NCBI RefSeq assembly: GCF_900113765.1
Contig: NZ_FOQO01000001.1
Location: 744,001 to 808,000, forward strand
Length of the DNA stretch: 64,000 nt
Direction: 5' to 3'
Source: Parapedobacter indicus
Lineage (GTDB): Bacteria; Bacteroidota; Bacteroidia; Sphingobacteriales; Sphingobacteriaceae
Part shown: in pieces, positions 50,646-59,164 of the stretch
How the letters are laid out: every line of letters begins with the position of its first letter
Position numbering within the stretch: the first letter of the stretch is position 1
Notes under the pieces: generated by a model
What the model saw: only the letters and a program-made list of their open reading frames with translations
Database searches by the model: none
What the model was told of the DNA's origin: nothing
Program-made: the position numbers and the translations under genes

Positions 50646-52360
50646 TGGAAACGAGTTGTCTACATGCTATAAACAGGCGATGGTTTTCCTATCTATTGGC
50701 ATTCCTGGTCGTTTCCGGTATTTCGTGCGATTCAATCAAACAAACTAGTCGCCGGTCATACTGCAATGGATTGGTGGTGTCGGCCCATCCTGAAGCATCG
50801 GCGGTAGGATTGCAAATACTGCAAGAAGGGGGCAATGCCATTGATGCGGCTGTGGCTGTCCAGTTTGCGTTGGCCGTTGTCTATCCCAATGCGGGCAATA
50901 TCGGCGGCGGAGGTTTTATGGTTTACCGCAGCGCTGAGGGAGATTTTGCTGCGTTGGATTTCCGGGAAGCTGCGCCCGGCGCAGCCACAAAAGATATGTA
51001 CCTCGACGCAGAAGGTAATCCCGTAACAGAACTGAGCTTGAGAGGACAACTAGCCTCGGGCGTACCAGGCTCCGTTGACGGTATGGTAAAGGCACATGAA
51101 AAATATGGCAAACTGGAATGGCCAATGTTATTGCAACCGGCCATTGAGCTAGCCCAACGGGGATTTCTGATAACCGAAATGCAGGCTACTGAGTTAAATG
51201 GTCGAAAGGAAAGTTTCAGAAAATACAATCCGAAGGGAACTGCCTTTTTGCGGGATGCAAAGTGGGCTGCCGGTGATACCTTGATTCAATTAGAATTGGC
51301 ACATACATTATCGTTGATCAGCCAGCAGGGAAGGGCAGGTTTCTATGAAGGGGAGACTGCAGACCGGATTGTCAGGGAAATGGAACGGGGAAATGGCATC
51401 ATTGATCACGAAGATCTGAAAAATTACGAGGCGAAATGGCGGGAGCCGGTGTCGTCAGCTTATCGGGGTTATCGGATTGTGTCGATGCCCCCCCCATCAA
51501 GCGGCGGAATCGCATTGATTTCCTTACTTAAATCCGTGGAGGCCTATCCATTATCCGAATGGGGATTTCAACAAGATTCAACGATGCGTGTCATGATAGA
51601 GGCCGAACGTCGCGTTTATGCTGACCGAGCCACTCACTTGGGCGATCCCGATTTTTATAAGGTTCCACAGTCTAGACTGATTGATTCTTCTTATAATGCC
51701 GAGCGTATGCGGAATATTAATTTCAAATATGCGTCGTTTAGCAGCGATATCTTTGCGGGTAGCCTGCCGAACGACGAGTGTGAAGAAACTACGCATTTTT
51801 CCATCGTGGATCAACAAGGGAATGCGGTGTCTATTACCACTACGCTCAATGGGTCGTACGGATCCCAGGTGGTAGTTTCTGGCGCGGGATTTCTATTAAA
51901 TAACGAGATGGATGATTTTTCCGTTAAACCGGGCACGCCCAACATGTATGGATTGGTTGGTGGCTCGGCCAATGCCATTGAGCCCGGAAAGCGGATGCTT
52001 AGCTCAATGACCCCCACCATTGTAGAAAAGGATGGTAAATTATTCATGGTAGTGGGTACACCGGGAGGCTCGACCATCATAACATCGGTATTCCAAACTA
52101 TTCTCAATGTCGTCGATTTTGAGATGGGAATGCAAGAAGCAGTGACCGCTCCGCGGTTTCATCACCAATGGCTGCCCGATGAAGTGGCACTCGAAAAGGA
52201 AGCCGTTACTCAGCCGATCCGGTATTCGTTGTCTACTACTGGGTATAAACTGATCGACCGAAATAGTATCGGAAGGGTCGACGCGATTTTGGTTTTACCG
52301 GATGGGAGCTTGAGCGGCGGCGCAGATCCTCGCGGAGATGATAAAGCGATGGGTTACTAA
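50645..52360 (+). CDS. ggt: Gamma-glutamyltransferase
   Basis: 571 residues. An N-terminal hydrophobic segment with VSGISC (a possible lipobox, Cys near 28) indicates export, perhaps as a lipoprotein. The N-terminal large-subunit part has GNAIDAAVAVQFALAVVYPNAGNIGGGGF. Autocleavage would occur before Thr of TTHFSIVDQQGNAVSITTTLN (about residue 382), exposing the catalytic Thr; GSTIITSVFQTILNVVDF is C-terminal. It hydrolyses or transfers gamma-glutamyl groups from glutathione. Confidence 0.93.
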   Translation: METSCLHAINRRWFSYLLAFLVVSGISCDSIKQTSRRSYCNGLVVSAHPEASAVGLQILQEGGNAIDAAVAVQFALAVVYPNAGNIGGGGFMVYRSAEGDFAALDFREAAPGAATKDMYLDAEGNPVTELSLRGQLASGVPGSVDGMVKAHEKYGKLEWPMLLQPAIELAQRGFLITEMQATELNGRKESFRKYNPKGTAFLRDAKWAAGDTLIQLELAHTLSLISQQGRAGFYEGETADRIVREMERGNGIIDHEDLKNYEAKWREPVSSAYRGYRIVSMPPPSSGGIALISLLKSVEAYPLSEWGFQQDSTMRVMIEAERRVYADRATHLGDPDFYKVPQSRLIDSSYNAERMRNINFKYASFSSDIFAGSLPNDECEETTHFSIVDQQGNAVSITTTLNGSYGSQVVVSGAGFLLNNEMDDFSVKPGTPNMYGLVGGSANAIEPGKRMLSSMTPTIVEKDGKLFMVVGTPGGSTIITSVFQTILNVVDFEMGMQEAVTAPRFHHQWLPDEVALEKEAVTQPIRYSLSTTGYKLIDRNSIGRVDAILVLPDGSLSGGADPRGDDKAMGY

Positions 52361-52379
52361 TTAGGTTAATGAACAAAAA

Positions 52380-53279
52380 ATGGACAAAGAGTATATCGCA
52401 GAACGCTATAAGCAAATACAAGACGAAATATGCCAGGCGCTAGAGCGTCTAGACGGAAAAGCGTCCTTTGTGGAAGAGCTTTGGACACGTGAAGGTGGTG
52501 GTGGGGGCCGTACCCGTATTCTCCAAAACGGTGCAGTGATTGAAAAAGGCGGAGTGAATTTTTCAGCGGTGCACGGTGTGTTACCGGAAGCGGTCAAACA
52601 CGCATTTCAAGTTGGCGAGCAAGATTTTTTTGCCACTGGTGTCTCGATCGTGCTTCACCCTAACCATCCGTTTATACCCATCATCCATATGAATATCCGA
52701 TACTTTGAGTTAAATGACCAGGTTAGGTGGTTCGGTGGAGGTATAGACCTAACGCCACACTATGTGCAACGGGACGATGCGGCTTATTTTCATCGGCAGC
52801 TTAAAGATATCTGCGACCGCTATGACCCGTCTTTTTACCCAGAATTTAAAGCGTTTGCCGACCGTTATTTTTACATTAAGCACCGAGGAGAGACCCGTGG
52901 AGTAGGCGGCGTCTTCTACGACCGGCTCACACCTGAAAAAAAAAACTTATCTTGGGAAGGTATTTTTGATTTTTCATGCGCGTTGGGTGAGGGGTTTGCC
53001 CCCATGTATGTGGAATTAGTCAATAGAAACCGCCATCGAAAATTTTCTGAGACTAACAAGCAGTGGCAGTATCTCCGGCGGGGACGATATGTGGAATTTA
53101 ATTTGGTGTATGATGCCGGAACCAAATTTGGATTGGAAACCAACGGGCGTATCGAGTCTATTTTAATGAGTTTGCCTCCGCATGCGGGGTGGACTTATGA
53201 TTTCAAACCTAAACCGGATAGCGCGGAAGCGGAAACAGTATCGTGGCTTAGGCAAGGAGTGGATTGGCTAGCCCAATAA
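52380..53279 (+). CDS. hemF: Oxygen-dependent coproporphyrinogen-III oxidase
   Basis: 299 residues. GGGRTRILQNGAVIEKGGVNFSAVHG, HPNHPFIPIIHMNIRYFE, WFGGGIDLTPHYV and GRYVEFNLVYDAGTKFGLETNGRIESILMSLPP are all HemF signatures. It uses O2 to turn coproporphyrinogen III into protoporphyrinogen IX in haem synthesis. Complete length for the family (about 300). Confidence 0.96.
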   Translation: MDKEYIAERYKQIQDEICQALERLDGKASFVEELWTREGGGGGRTRILQNGAVIEKGGVNFSAVHGVLPEAVKHAFQVGEQDFFATGVSIVLHPNHPFIPIIHMNIRYFELNDQVRWFGGGIDLTPHYVQRDDAAYFHRQLKDICDRYDPSFYPEFKAFADRYFYIKHRGETRGVGGVFYDRLTPEKKNLSWEGIFDFSCALGEGFAPMYVELVNRNRHRKFSETNKQWQYLRRGRYVEFNLVYDAGTKFGLETNGRIESILMSLPPHAGWTYDFKPKPDSAEAETVSWLRQGVDWLAQ

Positions 53280-53307
53280 TCAACAATACTTATTAGAAGA
53301 TCTGTGA

Positions 53308-54552
53308 ATGGTAAAATTTAATCGGTTTACCCTGGATAATGGCTTAAGGGTATTGGTACACGAGGACACTGCAACTCCGATGGCGGTGGTCAATATATTG
53401 TATGACGTAGGAGCGCGTGATGAACATCCGGATCAAACGGGGTTTGCTCACCTTTTTGAGCACCTTATGTTTGGCGGATCGGTCAATATCCCGAGTTATG
53501 ACGGGCCTTCGCAGGCGGTGGGTGCGCAAAACAATGCGTTTACCAGCAACGATATCACCAATTATTATATTACCCTGCCTGCCGCCAATCTCGAAACAGC
53601 ATTTTGGTTGGAAAGTGACCGTATGCTAAGCTTGGCATTCAATGAAAAAAGTCTCGATGTGCAACGCAATGTTGTTTGCGAAGAGTTTAAGCAACGTTAT
53701 CTCAATCAACCGTATGGGGATGTGTGGCTTCGGCTCAGGCCATTAGCCTATCAAGTACATCCGTACCGTTGGGCAACCATCGGCAAGGAACTTTCCCATA
53801 TTGAACAGGCACAAATGGATGATGTTAAGGCCTTTTTTGCGAGGTATTATGTGCCCGAGAATGCGATACTGGTTGTCGCGGGAAACGTGGAAACCGACCG
53901 GGTAAAACAACTTGCGGAAAAATGGTTTGGCCCGATCACTTCGCGCAGCAAGTATCTGCGCCAGCTTCCCGCGGAGCCGGAACAACAGGAGGCACGCAGG
54001 GAGGTGGTGTATGCCGATGTTCCATTAAATAGTTTATACATCGCTTTCCATGGCCCCGCACGTCTGGAAGACGGGTATTACGCCATGGACCTACTTTCAG
54101 ACCTGCTGTCGCGTGGCACATCTTCCAGGCTCTATCGCATCCTCGTCAAGGAGAAAGAATTATTCAGTGAAATAAATGCCTATCATACGGGAAGTATAGA
54201 TGGCAATTTATTTGTGGTGGAAGGCAAGCCACTGCCCAACGTAACCTTAGAAGTTGCAGAAGAGGCCATTTGGAATGAACTGAATCGGTTAAAGACAGAG
54301 CCGGTTACGGATTATGAGCTGGATAAGGTGAAAAACCGGATCGAGTCTACCATGGTATTCGCAGAAATGGCCATTTTGGAGAAAGCCATGAACCTGGCCT
54401 ATTTTGAACTATTGGGCGATGCAAACGGTCTGAACCGCGAAATAGATCACTATTTTGTGGTTTCTCCTGATGATATTCAGCAGCAAGCCGGACGGTTGTT
54501 CCGGAAAGAGAATTCGTCAACTTTGATTTATATAACCGATAAATATGCTTGA
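53308..54552 (+). CDS. M16 zinc peptidase, active-site subunit
   Basis: 414 residues. The inverted zinc motif HLFEHLMFGG (HxxEH) lies at about residues 49-58, and the third ligand Glu in VVCEEFKQRY about 75 residues on. The C-terminal half has the RGTSSRLYRILVKEKELF region. It pairs with the next gene, which lacks HxxEH. It lies 28 bp after hemF and overlaps its partner by 8 bp. Confidence 0.92.
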   Translation: MVKFNRFTLDNGLRVLVHEDTATPMAVVNILYDVGARDEHPDQTGFAHLFEHLMFGGSVNIPSYDGPSQAVGAQNNAFTSNDITNYYITLPAANLETAFWLESDRMLSLAFNEKSLDVQRNVVCEEFKQRYLNQPYGDVWLRLRPLAYQVHPYRWATIGKELSHIEQAQMDDVKAFFARYYVPENAILVVAGNVETDRVKQLAEKWFGPITSRSKYLRQLPAEPEQQEARREVVYADVPLNSLYIAFHGPARLEDGYYAMDLLSDLLSRGTSSRLYRILVKEKELFSEINAYHTGSIDGNLFVVEGKPLPNVTLEVAEEAIWNELNRLKTEPVTDYELDKVKNRIESTMVFAEMAILEKAMNLAYFELLGDANGLNREIDHYFVVSPDDIQQQAGRLFRKENSSTLIYITDKYA

Positions 54553-55834
54553 TAGAGTACAACACCCTCCGTATCATCCCGTAACCGGATTGGATTTAAT
54601 CAAACCGCAGGAAATTACATTTTCCAATGGCTTGAAGGTATTTGTCTTCGACTCCGGCGAACAGGATCTCGTACGTATTGAATGGATCATCGGTCATCTT
54701 TTTAGCCAGGAGAATCAGGCGCTTCTGAATACCGGGGTCTGCGAATTATTGCCTGAAGGGACCCATACGCTGAGTAGCGCTCAAATCGCAGAATTGATTG
54801 ATTTCCATGGGGCTTTTCTTATACCGGAGTTAGGGTATGACCAGTCTTCGCTGACATTGTTTTCGTTGAATAAGCATTTGGAAGATTTATTGCCGGTGAT
54901 CAAAGACATGCTTACGAATGCAATTTTTCCGGAAAAGGAATTGGCAACTTACGTTCGCAACAATAAACAGAAGCTTCAGATAGCGCTTCAGAAAAATAAC
55001 TTCGTGGCACGGCGGCTGTTTAACAAAGCGATATTCGGATCCATCCGCTATGGGTATGTGCCTGAAATGTTGGATTACGATGAACTGACAAGAGATAACT
55101 TATTGTCCCTGTTTAGACAGCAATACAGGCCGTCAAATTGTACGCTGGTTATATCTGGCAAGATTACAGAAAGTGTCATAAATCGGCTTGAACATTTGTT
55201 TGGAAGTAACTGGGTGAATCAAGACGATTTTGCATGTGCTGAGCGGACGCCCGATGTGCCAACTCCGGAGGAAATGTTAACGGTCGATATACGTGAAGAT
55301 TCAGTACAGTCGGCTATCCGGTTGGGCTGCTTGAGTATTCAGCGGTGTCATTCCGATTTTCCGGGGTTGCAAGTGTTGAACACTGTGCTGGGAGGATATT
55401 TTGGTTCGCGCTTAATGACTAATATCCGGGAAGACAAGGGGTACACATATAACATTAGCTCAGGTTTGGTTTCGTTAAAGCACAGCGCGTTCTTTACCAT
55501 CGCATCCGAAGTTGGGGTGGATGTGACTGCTGCAACGCTCAGAGAGATTGAAAAAGAAATTAACAAACTCCGGAATGAGCCGATGAGCGAAGAAGAACTT
55601 TCGGTGGTAAGGAGTTACATGATGGGTAGCTTGCTGGGTAGCTTGGAAAATATATTCTCACACGCGGATAAATTCAAGAATGTGTATTTTTCTGGATTAG
55701 GGCTAGACTATTACGATCATTATACCTCCGTGGTCAATACGATTACGCCAGATGAAATATGCTGTATGGCTAATACCTACTTGGATTATGATAAGATGAT
55801 CAAGGTGGTGGTTGGAAAAATGGAGACTACTTAA
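54545..55834 (+). CDS. M16 peptidase-like partner (inactive subunit)
   Basis: 429 residues. At the place of HxxEH it reads NTGVCELLPEGTH, so zinc binding is lost. The substrate-holding region LGGYFGSRLMTNIREDKGYTYNISSGL (R/Y pair) is kept. This matches the known division of labour in two-subunit M16 peptidases (compare the mitochondrial processing peptidase): one chain cuts, the other binds. Convergent with pabB, overlapping by 8 bp. Confidence 0.9.
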   Translation: MLDRVQHPPYHPVTGLDLIKPQEITFSNGLKVFVFDSGEQDLVRIEWIIGHLFSQENQALLNTGVCELLPEGTHTLSSAQIAELIDFHGAFLIPELGYDQSSLTLFSLNKHLEDLLPVIKDMLTNAIFPEKELATYVRNNKQKLQIALQKNNFVARRLFNKAIFGSIRYGYVPEMLDYDELTRDNLLSLFRQQYRPSNCTLVISGKITESVINRLEHLFGSNWVNQDDFACAERTPDVPTPEEMLTVDIREDSVQSAIRLGCLSIQRCHSDFPGLQVLNTVLGGYFGSRLMTNIREDKGYTYNISSGLVSLKHSAFFTIASEVGVDVTAATLREIEKEINKLRNEPMSEEELSVVRSYMMGSLLGSLENIFSHADKFKNVYFSGLGLDYYDHYTSVVNTITPDEICCMANTYLDYDKMIKVVVGKMETT

Positions 55835-57098
55835 GTACTTCAAACAGTGCCTTTCCCTTCAATAAACACTCGTTGTATTCTTTTTCGGGGTCGGCACCAT
55901 CGGTAATTGCTCCGCCGGTATGAAACGATAGATAGCCGTTTTCGCCATTGTAAATCATGGTGCGGATAACCACGCTGAAATCGTAGTTACCTTGTGGACT
56001 GAAATACCCCAACGCACCTGAATAAACTCCTCTACGGCTGTTTTCATGCCGATCAATCAGTTGCATCGCACTTATTTTGGGCGCTCCGGTCATGGATCCT
56101 GGGGGGAACGTATTGGCAATCGTATCGGTAGAACTCATTCCCTCACGGATCTGGCAGGTAATGGTGGAAATCAATTGGTGAACCTGTTTGAAGCTATGTA
56201 TTTGCAAAAGGTCCGAGGCCTTCACCGTGCCAGGCTGAGCGCTACGTGTTAGATCATTTCGCACCAGATCAACGATCATGATGTTTTCACTGATTTCTTT
56301 TGGGCTAGAGATAAGTGCACTTTTTAGTTGTTCATCCTCGCTGGCGGTTTTACCTCGCGGAGCCGTACCTTTTATGGGTTGTGACAATAGAATGCGCCCG
56401 TTTTTGGAAAGAAAGCGTTCAGGTGAAGCGGAAAGAATGTATTTCTGACCGAACTTAAAAAAACAGGAAAATGGAGTAGGCGATACTTCATTGAGTCTTC
56501 GGTAAGCCTCCAGTGGATTAAGTGACGCCCGCTCTGCGAAAAACTCCTGACAAAGATTGACTTCATAGATATCTCCCTTCCGGATGTGGTGTTGCAACTG
56601 ATCAAATACCGAAAAATAGGCAGATCTGCTCATTCGGCTTCTCAGTTGCCCTTTGAAGTCCAGCGATTCTTCCTGTATTTCGGTGGCCTCGATCTGCTCG
56701 ACGATTGCCCTCGGATTGGCCCCCTTAATCTCCGCATTATACTTGCCGATAAGCAGCGTATACTGGGGTACGAAAAAATAGGCGTCGGGAAATTCTGTGC
56801 GATTGGGATGCTGGGAATGCAGGGCTTCTAGCTCATTCTTCAGATCATAACCCAAAAATCCAGGAATCCATGTGTTGGGATGACTGTCTAAGAACTGCTG
56901 CAGCTTGGCAAATGTGTCACTACCATCTGACGTAAACGATGCAGCGGTTCCAACAGCAATGAACACGTCGATATTACCGTGATTGTCTCGGTATCCGTTG
57001 GAATCCAGGTAACATACGCTGTCAAACTGCGCCGCCCATTGCAATGCCTTTTGGGTAAAAGTTTCGCTGTCGTTCAGATGGCATGCCAGTGATACCAT
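55827..57098 (-). CDS. pabB: Aminodeoxychorismate synthase component I
   Basis: 423 residues. KGDIYEVNLCQEFF, LSQPIKGTAPRG with the lysine typical of PabB (rather than the Ala of TrpE), and PPGSMTGAPKISAMQLI are diagnostic. It makes 4-amino-4-deoxychorismate from chorismate for folate synthesis. It lies 13 bp downstream of purA, possibly in one transcript. Of interest because the window also holds sul2, another folate-pathway gene, though imported. Confidence 0.9.
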   Translation of the reverse strand: MVSLACHLNDSETFTQKALQWAAQFDSVCYLDSNGYRDNHGNIDVFIAVGTAASFTSDGSDTFAKLQQFLDSHPNTWIPGFLGYDLKNELEALHSQHPNRTEFPDAYFFVPQYTLLIGKYNAEIKGANPRAIVEQIEATEIQEESLDFKGQLRSRMSRSAYFSVFDQLQHHIRKGDIYEVNLCQEFFAERASLNPLEAYRRLNEVSPTPFSCFFKFGQKYILSASPERFLSKNGRILLSQPIKGTAPRGKTASEDEQLKSALISSPKEISENIMIVDLVRNDLTRSAQPGTVKASDLLQIHSFKQVHQLISTITCQIREGMSSTDTIANTFPPGSMTGAPKISAMQLIDRHENSRRGVYSGALGYFSPQGNYDFSVVIRTMIYNGENGYLSFHTGGAITDGADPEKEYNECLLKGKALFEVLK

Positions 57099-57111
57099 GG
57101 TACGGTACTAG

Positions 57112-58389
57112 TTATTCACTCAATAGCAAAGTCTGCGTGCGATCGGGTCCTACAGAAAGGTATTTAATCGGTACACCCAGATGTGTTTCCAGATAATGGA
57201 TATATGCTGTCAGCGAATGGGGGAGCTGTCCTTTGTCGGTAATTCCGCACAGGTCCTCATTCCAGCCCTCCAATTGCTCATATACAGGTTCCGGCCTAAC
57301 ACTGACGATGTCGTAGGGCATGTAATCGATTTTTTCACCATTTTGAACGTAATGCGTACAGGCGTAGATGGTATCAAACCCGCTCAACACATCAGCTTTG
57401 GTCATGACCAACTCGGTGACGCCATTGAGCATAATGGCATATTTGAGCGCGGGCAGATCAATCCAACCGGTACGGCGGGGGCGTCCGGTTGTGGCGCCGA
57501 ATTCATGTCCCAACTGTCGGAGCTTTTCGCCGGTTTCATCTTCCAATTCGGTAGGGAAGGGGCCACCGCCGACGCGCGTGCAATATGCCTTGAAAATGCC
57601 GATCACCTGACCGATCTTGGAAGGGGCGATTCCCAATCCGGTGCATGCACCGGCCGTAGTGGTATTGGATGAGGTAACAAATGGGTATGAACCGAAGTCA
57701 ATGTCTAATAAGGTCCCCTGTGCACCTTCCGCAAGCACTCGCTTGCCGTCACGGAGATACTGGTTTACAAGATGCTCACTATCGACGTGTGGAATGGTTT
57801 TGAGGAATTCTACCGCTTCCATGAAGGCCTGTTCGCGTTCACTGAAATCGGGTATTTCACCGTAATGAGAAAGGATGGATTTGTGTTTTTCGACCAACCG
57901 TTCATATCGTTCTATGAAATCCGGTAACGTAGTGTCGCCTACACGGAGCCCGTTTCTTCCGGTTTTGTCCATATATGTGGGGCCGATTCCTTTTAGGGTG
58001 GATCCGATTTTACCCGCACCCATTTTGCTTTCAGAAGCTGCATCCAACAGTTGATGGGTCGGTAGAATAAGGTGGGCCTTGCGTGCGATAACAAGCGTTC
58101 CAGAGGCTACCGGATCGAAACCGCTTTTCTTTAGGGTATCCAGCTCACGTTTTAAAATGATGGGATCGATGACCACACCATTGCCGATCAGATTAAGCGT
58201 ACCTTTATTGAATATTCCCGAAGGAATGGTGTTCAGTACGTATTTCTGCCTGTCAAATTCCAGCGTATGTCCTGCGTTTGGCCCCCCCTGGAAACGGGCA
58301 ATTAAATCATATTTGGGGCAAAGGACATCTACAATTTTACCTTTCCCTTCGTCGCCCCATTGCAGGCCCAAAAGCACATCAACTTGCAT
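57112..58389 (-). CDS. purA: Adenylosuccinate synthetase
   Basis: 425 residues. VLLGLQWGDEGKGKIVDVL is the GTP-binding P-loop, FQGGPNAGHTL and GPTYMDKTGRNGLRVGD are catalytic, and TGRPRRTGWIDLPAL is C-terminal. It catalyses IMP plus aspartate plus GTP to adenylosuccinate. Complete. Coupled in direction with pabB. Confidence 0.96.
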   Translation of the reverse strand: MQVDVLLGLQWGDEGKGKIVDVLCPKYDLIARFQGGPNAGHTLEFDRQKYVLNTIPSGIFNKGTLNLIGNGVVIDPIILKRELDTLKKSGFDPVASGTLVIARKAHLILPTHQLLDAASESKMGAGKIGSTLKGIGPTYMDKTGRNGLRVGDTTLPDFIERYERLVEKHKSILSHYGEIPDFSEREQAFMEAVEFLKTIPHVDSEHLVNQYLRDGKRVLAEGAQGTLLDIDFGSYPFVTSSNTTTAGACTGLGIAPSKIGQVIGIFKAYCTRVGGGPFPTELEDETGEKLRQLGHEFGATTGRPRRTGWIDLPALKYAIMLNGVTELVMTKADVLSGFDTIYACTHYVQNGEKIDYMPYDIVSVRPEPVYEQLEGWNEDLCGITDKGQLPHSLTAYIHYLETHLGVPIKYLSVGPDRTQTLLLSE

Positions 58390-58549
58390 AGTTACTTTAG
58401 CATTGAAAAAAAGAGATCATTTAATGGAATACCAATTTTGTCGCAAATCTAACATTATTTTGATATTCTACGAGGACTAATTCAAAAGTCGGCCATTCGT
58501 GCTGCGAAATGGCCGCAGGGTATGGATAGGTAATAAGTTAAGCAAAGCA

Positions 58550-59059
58550 TCAGTGTGCTTCAGCAAATTCTTCTTTTCGCTTGGTTGGTGCTTCCTGTAA
58601 GCTATTCTTTTTTGCCGAGCAATCGCTGCATACACCATAAAGATTGAGAGAATGGTGTTTGATATCAAATTTGAGGAGCTCCGCCATCATGCTTTGTATT
58701 TGATGAATACGGGGATCGCAGAATTCAACAACTTTGCCGCATTCGATGCAAATAATATGGTCATGCTGTTTATATCCGTAAGATTTTTCGAACTGCGCCA
58801 TATTTTTTCCGAATTGGTGTTTTGTTACCAAGTCGCAGGAGACAAGCAGTTCCAATGTATTGTATACGGTAGCCCGGCTTACCCGGTATTTTTTATTTTT
58901 CATGTGGATATACAAGGATTCCACATCGAAATGGTCATTCCGGGAATAAATCTCCTCCAGGATGGCGTAGCGTTCCGGGGTCTTACGAAGACTTTTGTTT
59001 TCCAGGTATGCCTCGAAAATTTTCTTTACTGTTTGATAGTTTTCCGTTTGAGTCATCAT
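58550..59059 (-). CDS. Fur-family metal-responsive regulator
   Basis: 169 residues. The winged helix (about 10-85) has [30 protein letters not shown], and the metal-binding part has [15 protein letters not shown] and GVCSDCSAK, giving two CxxC zinc sites. The protein represses genes depending on metal or peroxide. Whether it is Fur, PerR or Zur cannot be decided; the HDHIIC motif is shared. A promoter with a -7 box at 59075-59082 lies just upstream. Confidence 0.9.
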   Translation of the reverse strand: MMTQTENYQTVKKIFEAYLENKSLRKTPERYAILEEIYSRNDHFDVESLYIHMKNKKYRVSRATVYNTLELLVSCDLVTKHQFGKNMAQFEKSYGYKQHDHIICIECGKVVEFCDPRIHQIQSMMAELLKFDIKHHSLNLYGVCSDCSAKKNSLQEAPTKRKEEFAEAH

Positions 59060-59074
59060 CCGAAAGTTTAACGT

Positions 59075-59106
59075 ACAAATTTAGGTAAATTTGCGTTAAT
59101 ATACAA
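59075..59106 (-). promoter_or_regulatory. Promoter of the Fur-family gene (TTTG-N20-TAAATTTG)
   Basis: On the minus strand TTTG (59103-59106) and TAAATTTG (59075-59082) are 20 bp apart, 15 bp before the start codon. The region also contains short AAATTTA-like inverted repeats that could bind the regulator itself. Confidence 0.6.
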
Positions 59107-59164
59107 ATTTATCGATTTACCTTTGGCGAGTCCGTTGGCTCGGTTCTTATCTGCCGCTTGTCCA

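Noticed and set aside
58477..58668. 63-codon minus-strand frame at the 3' end of the Fur-family gene
   Set aside because: Overlaps the coding end of that gene in another frame and has no recognisable content.
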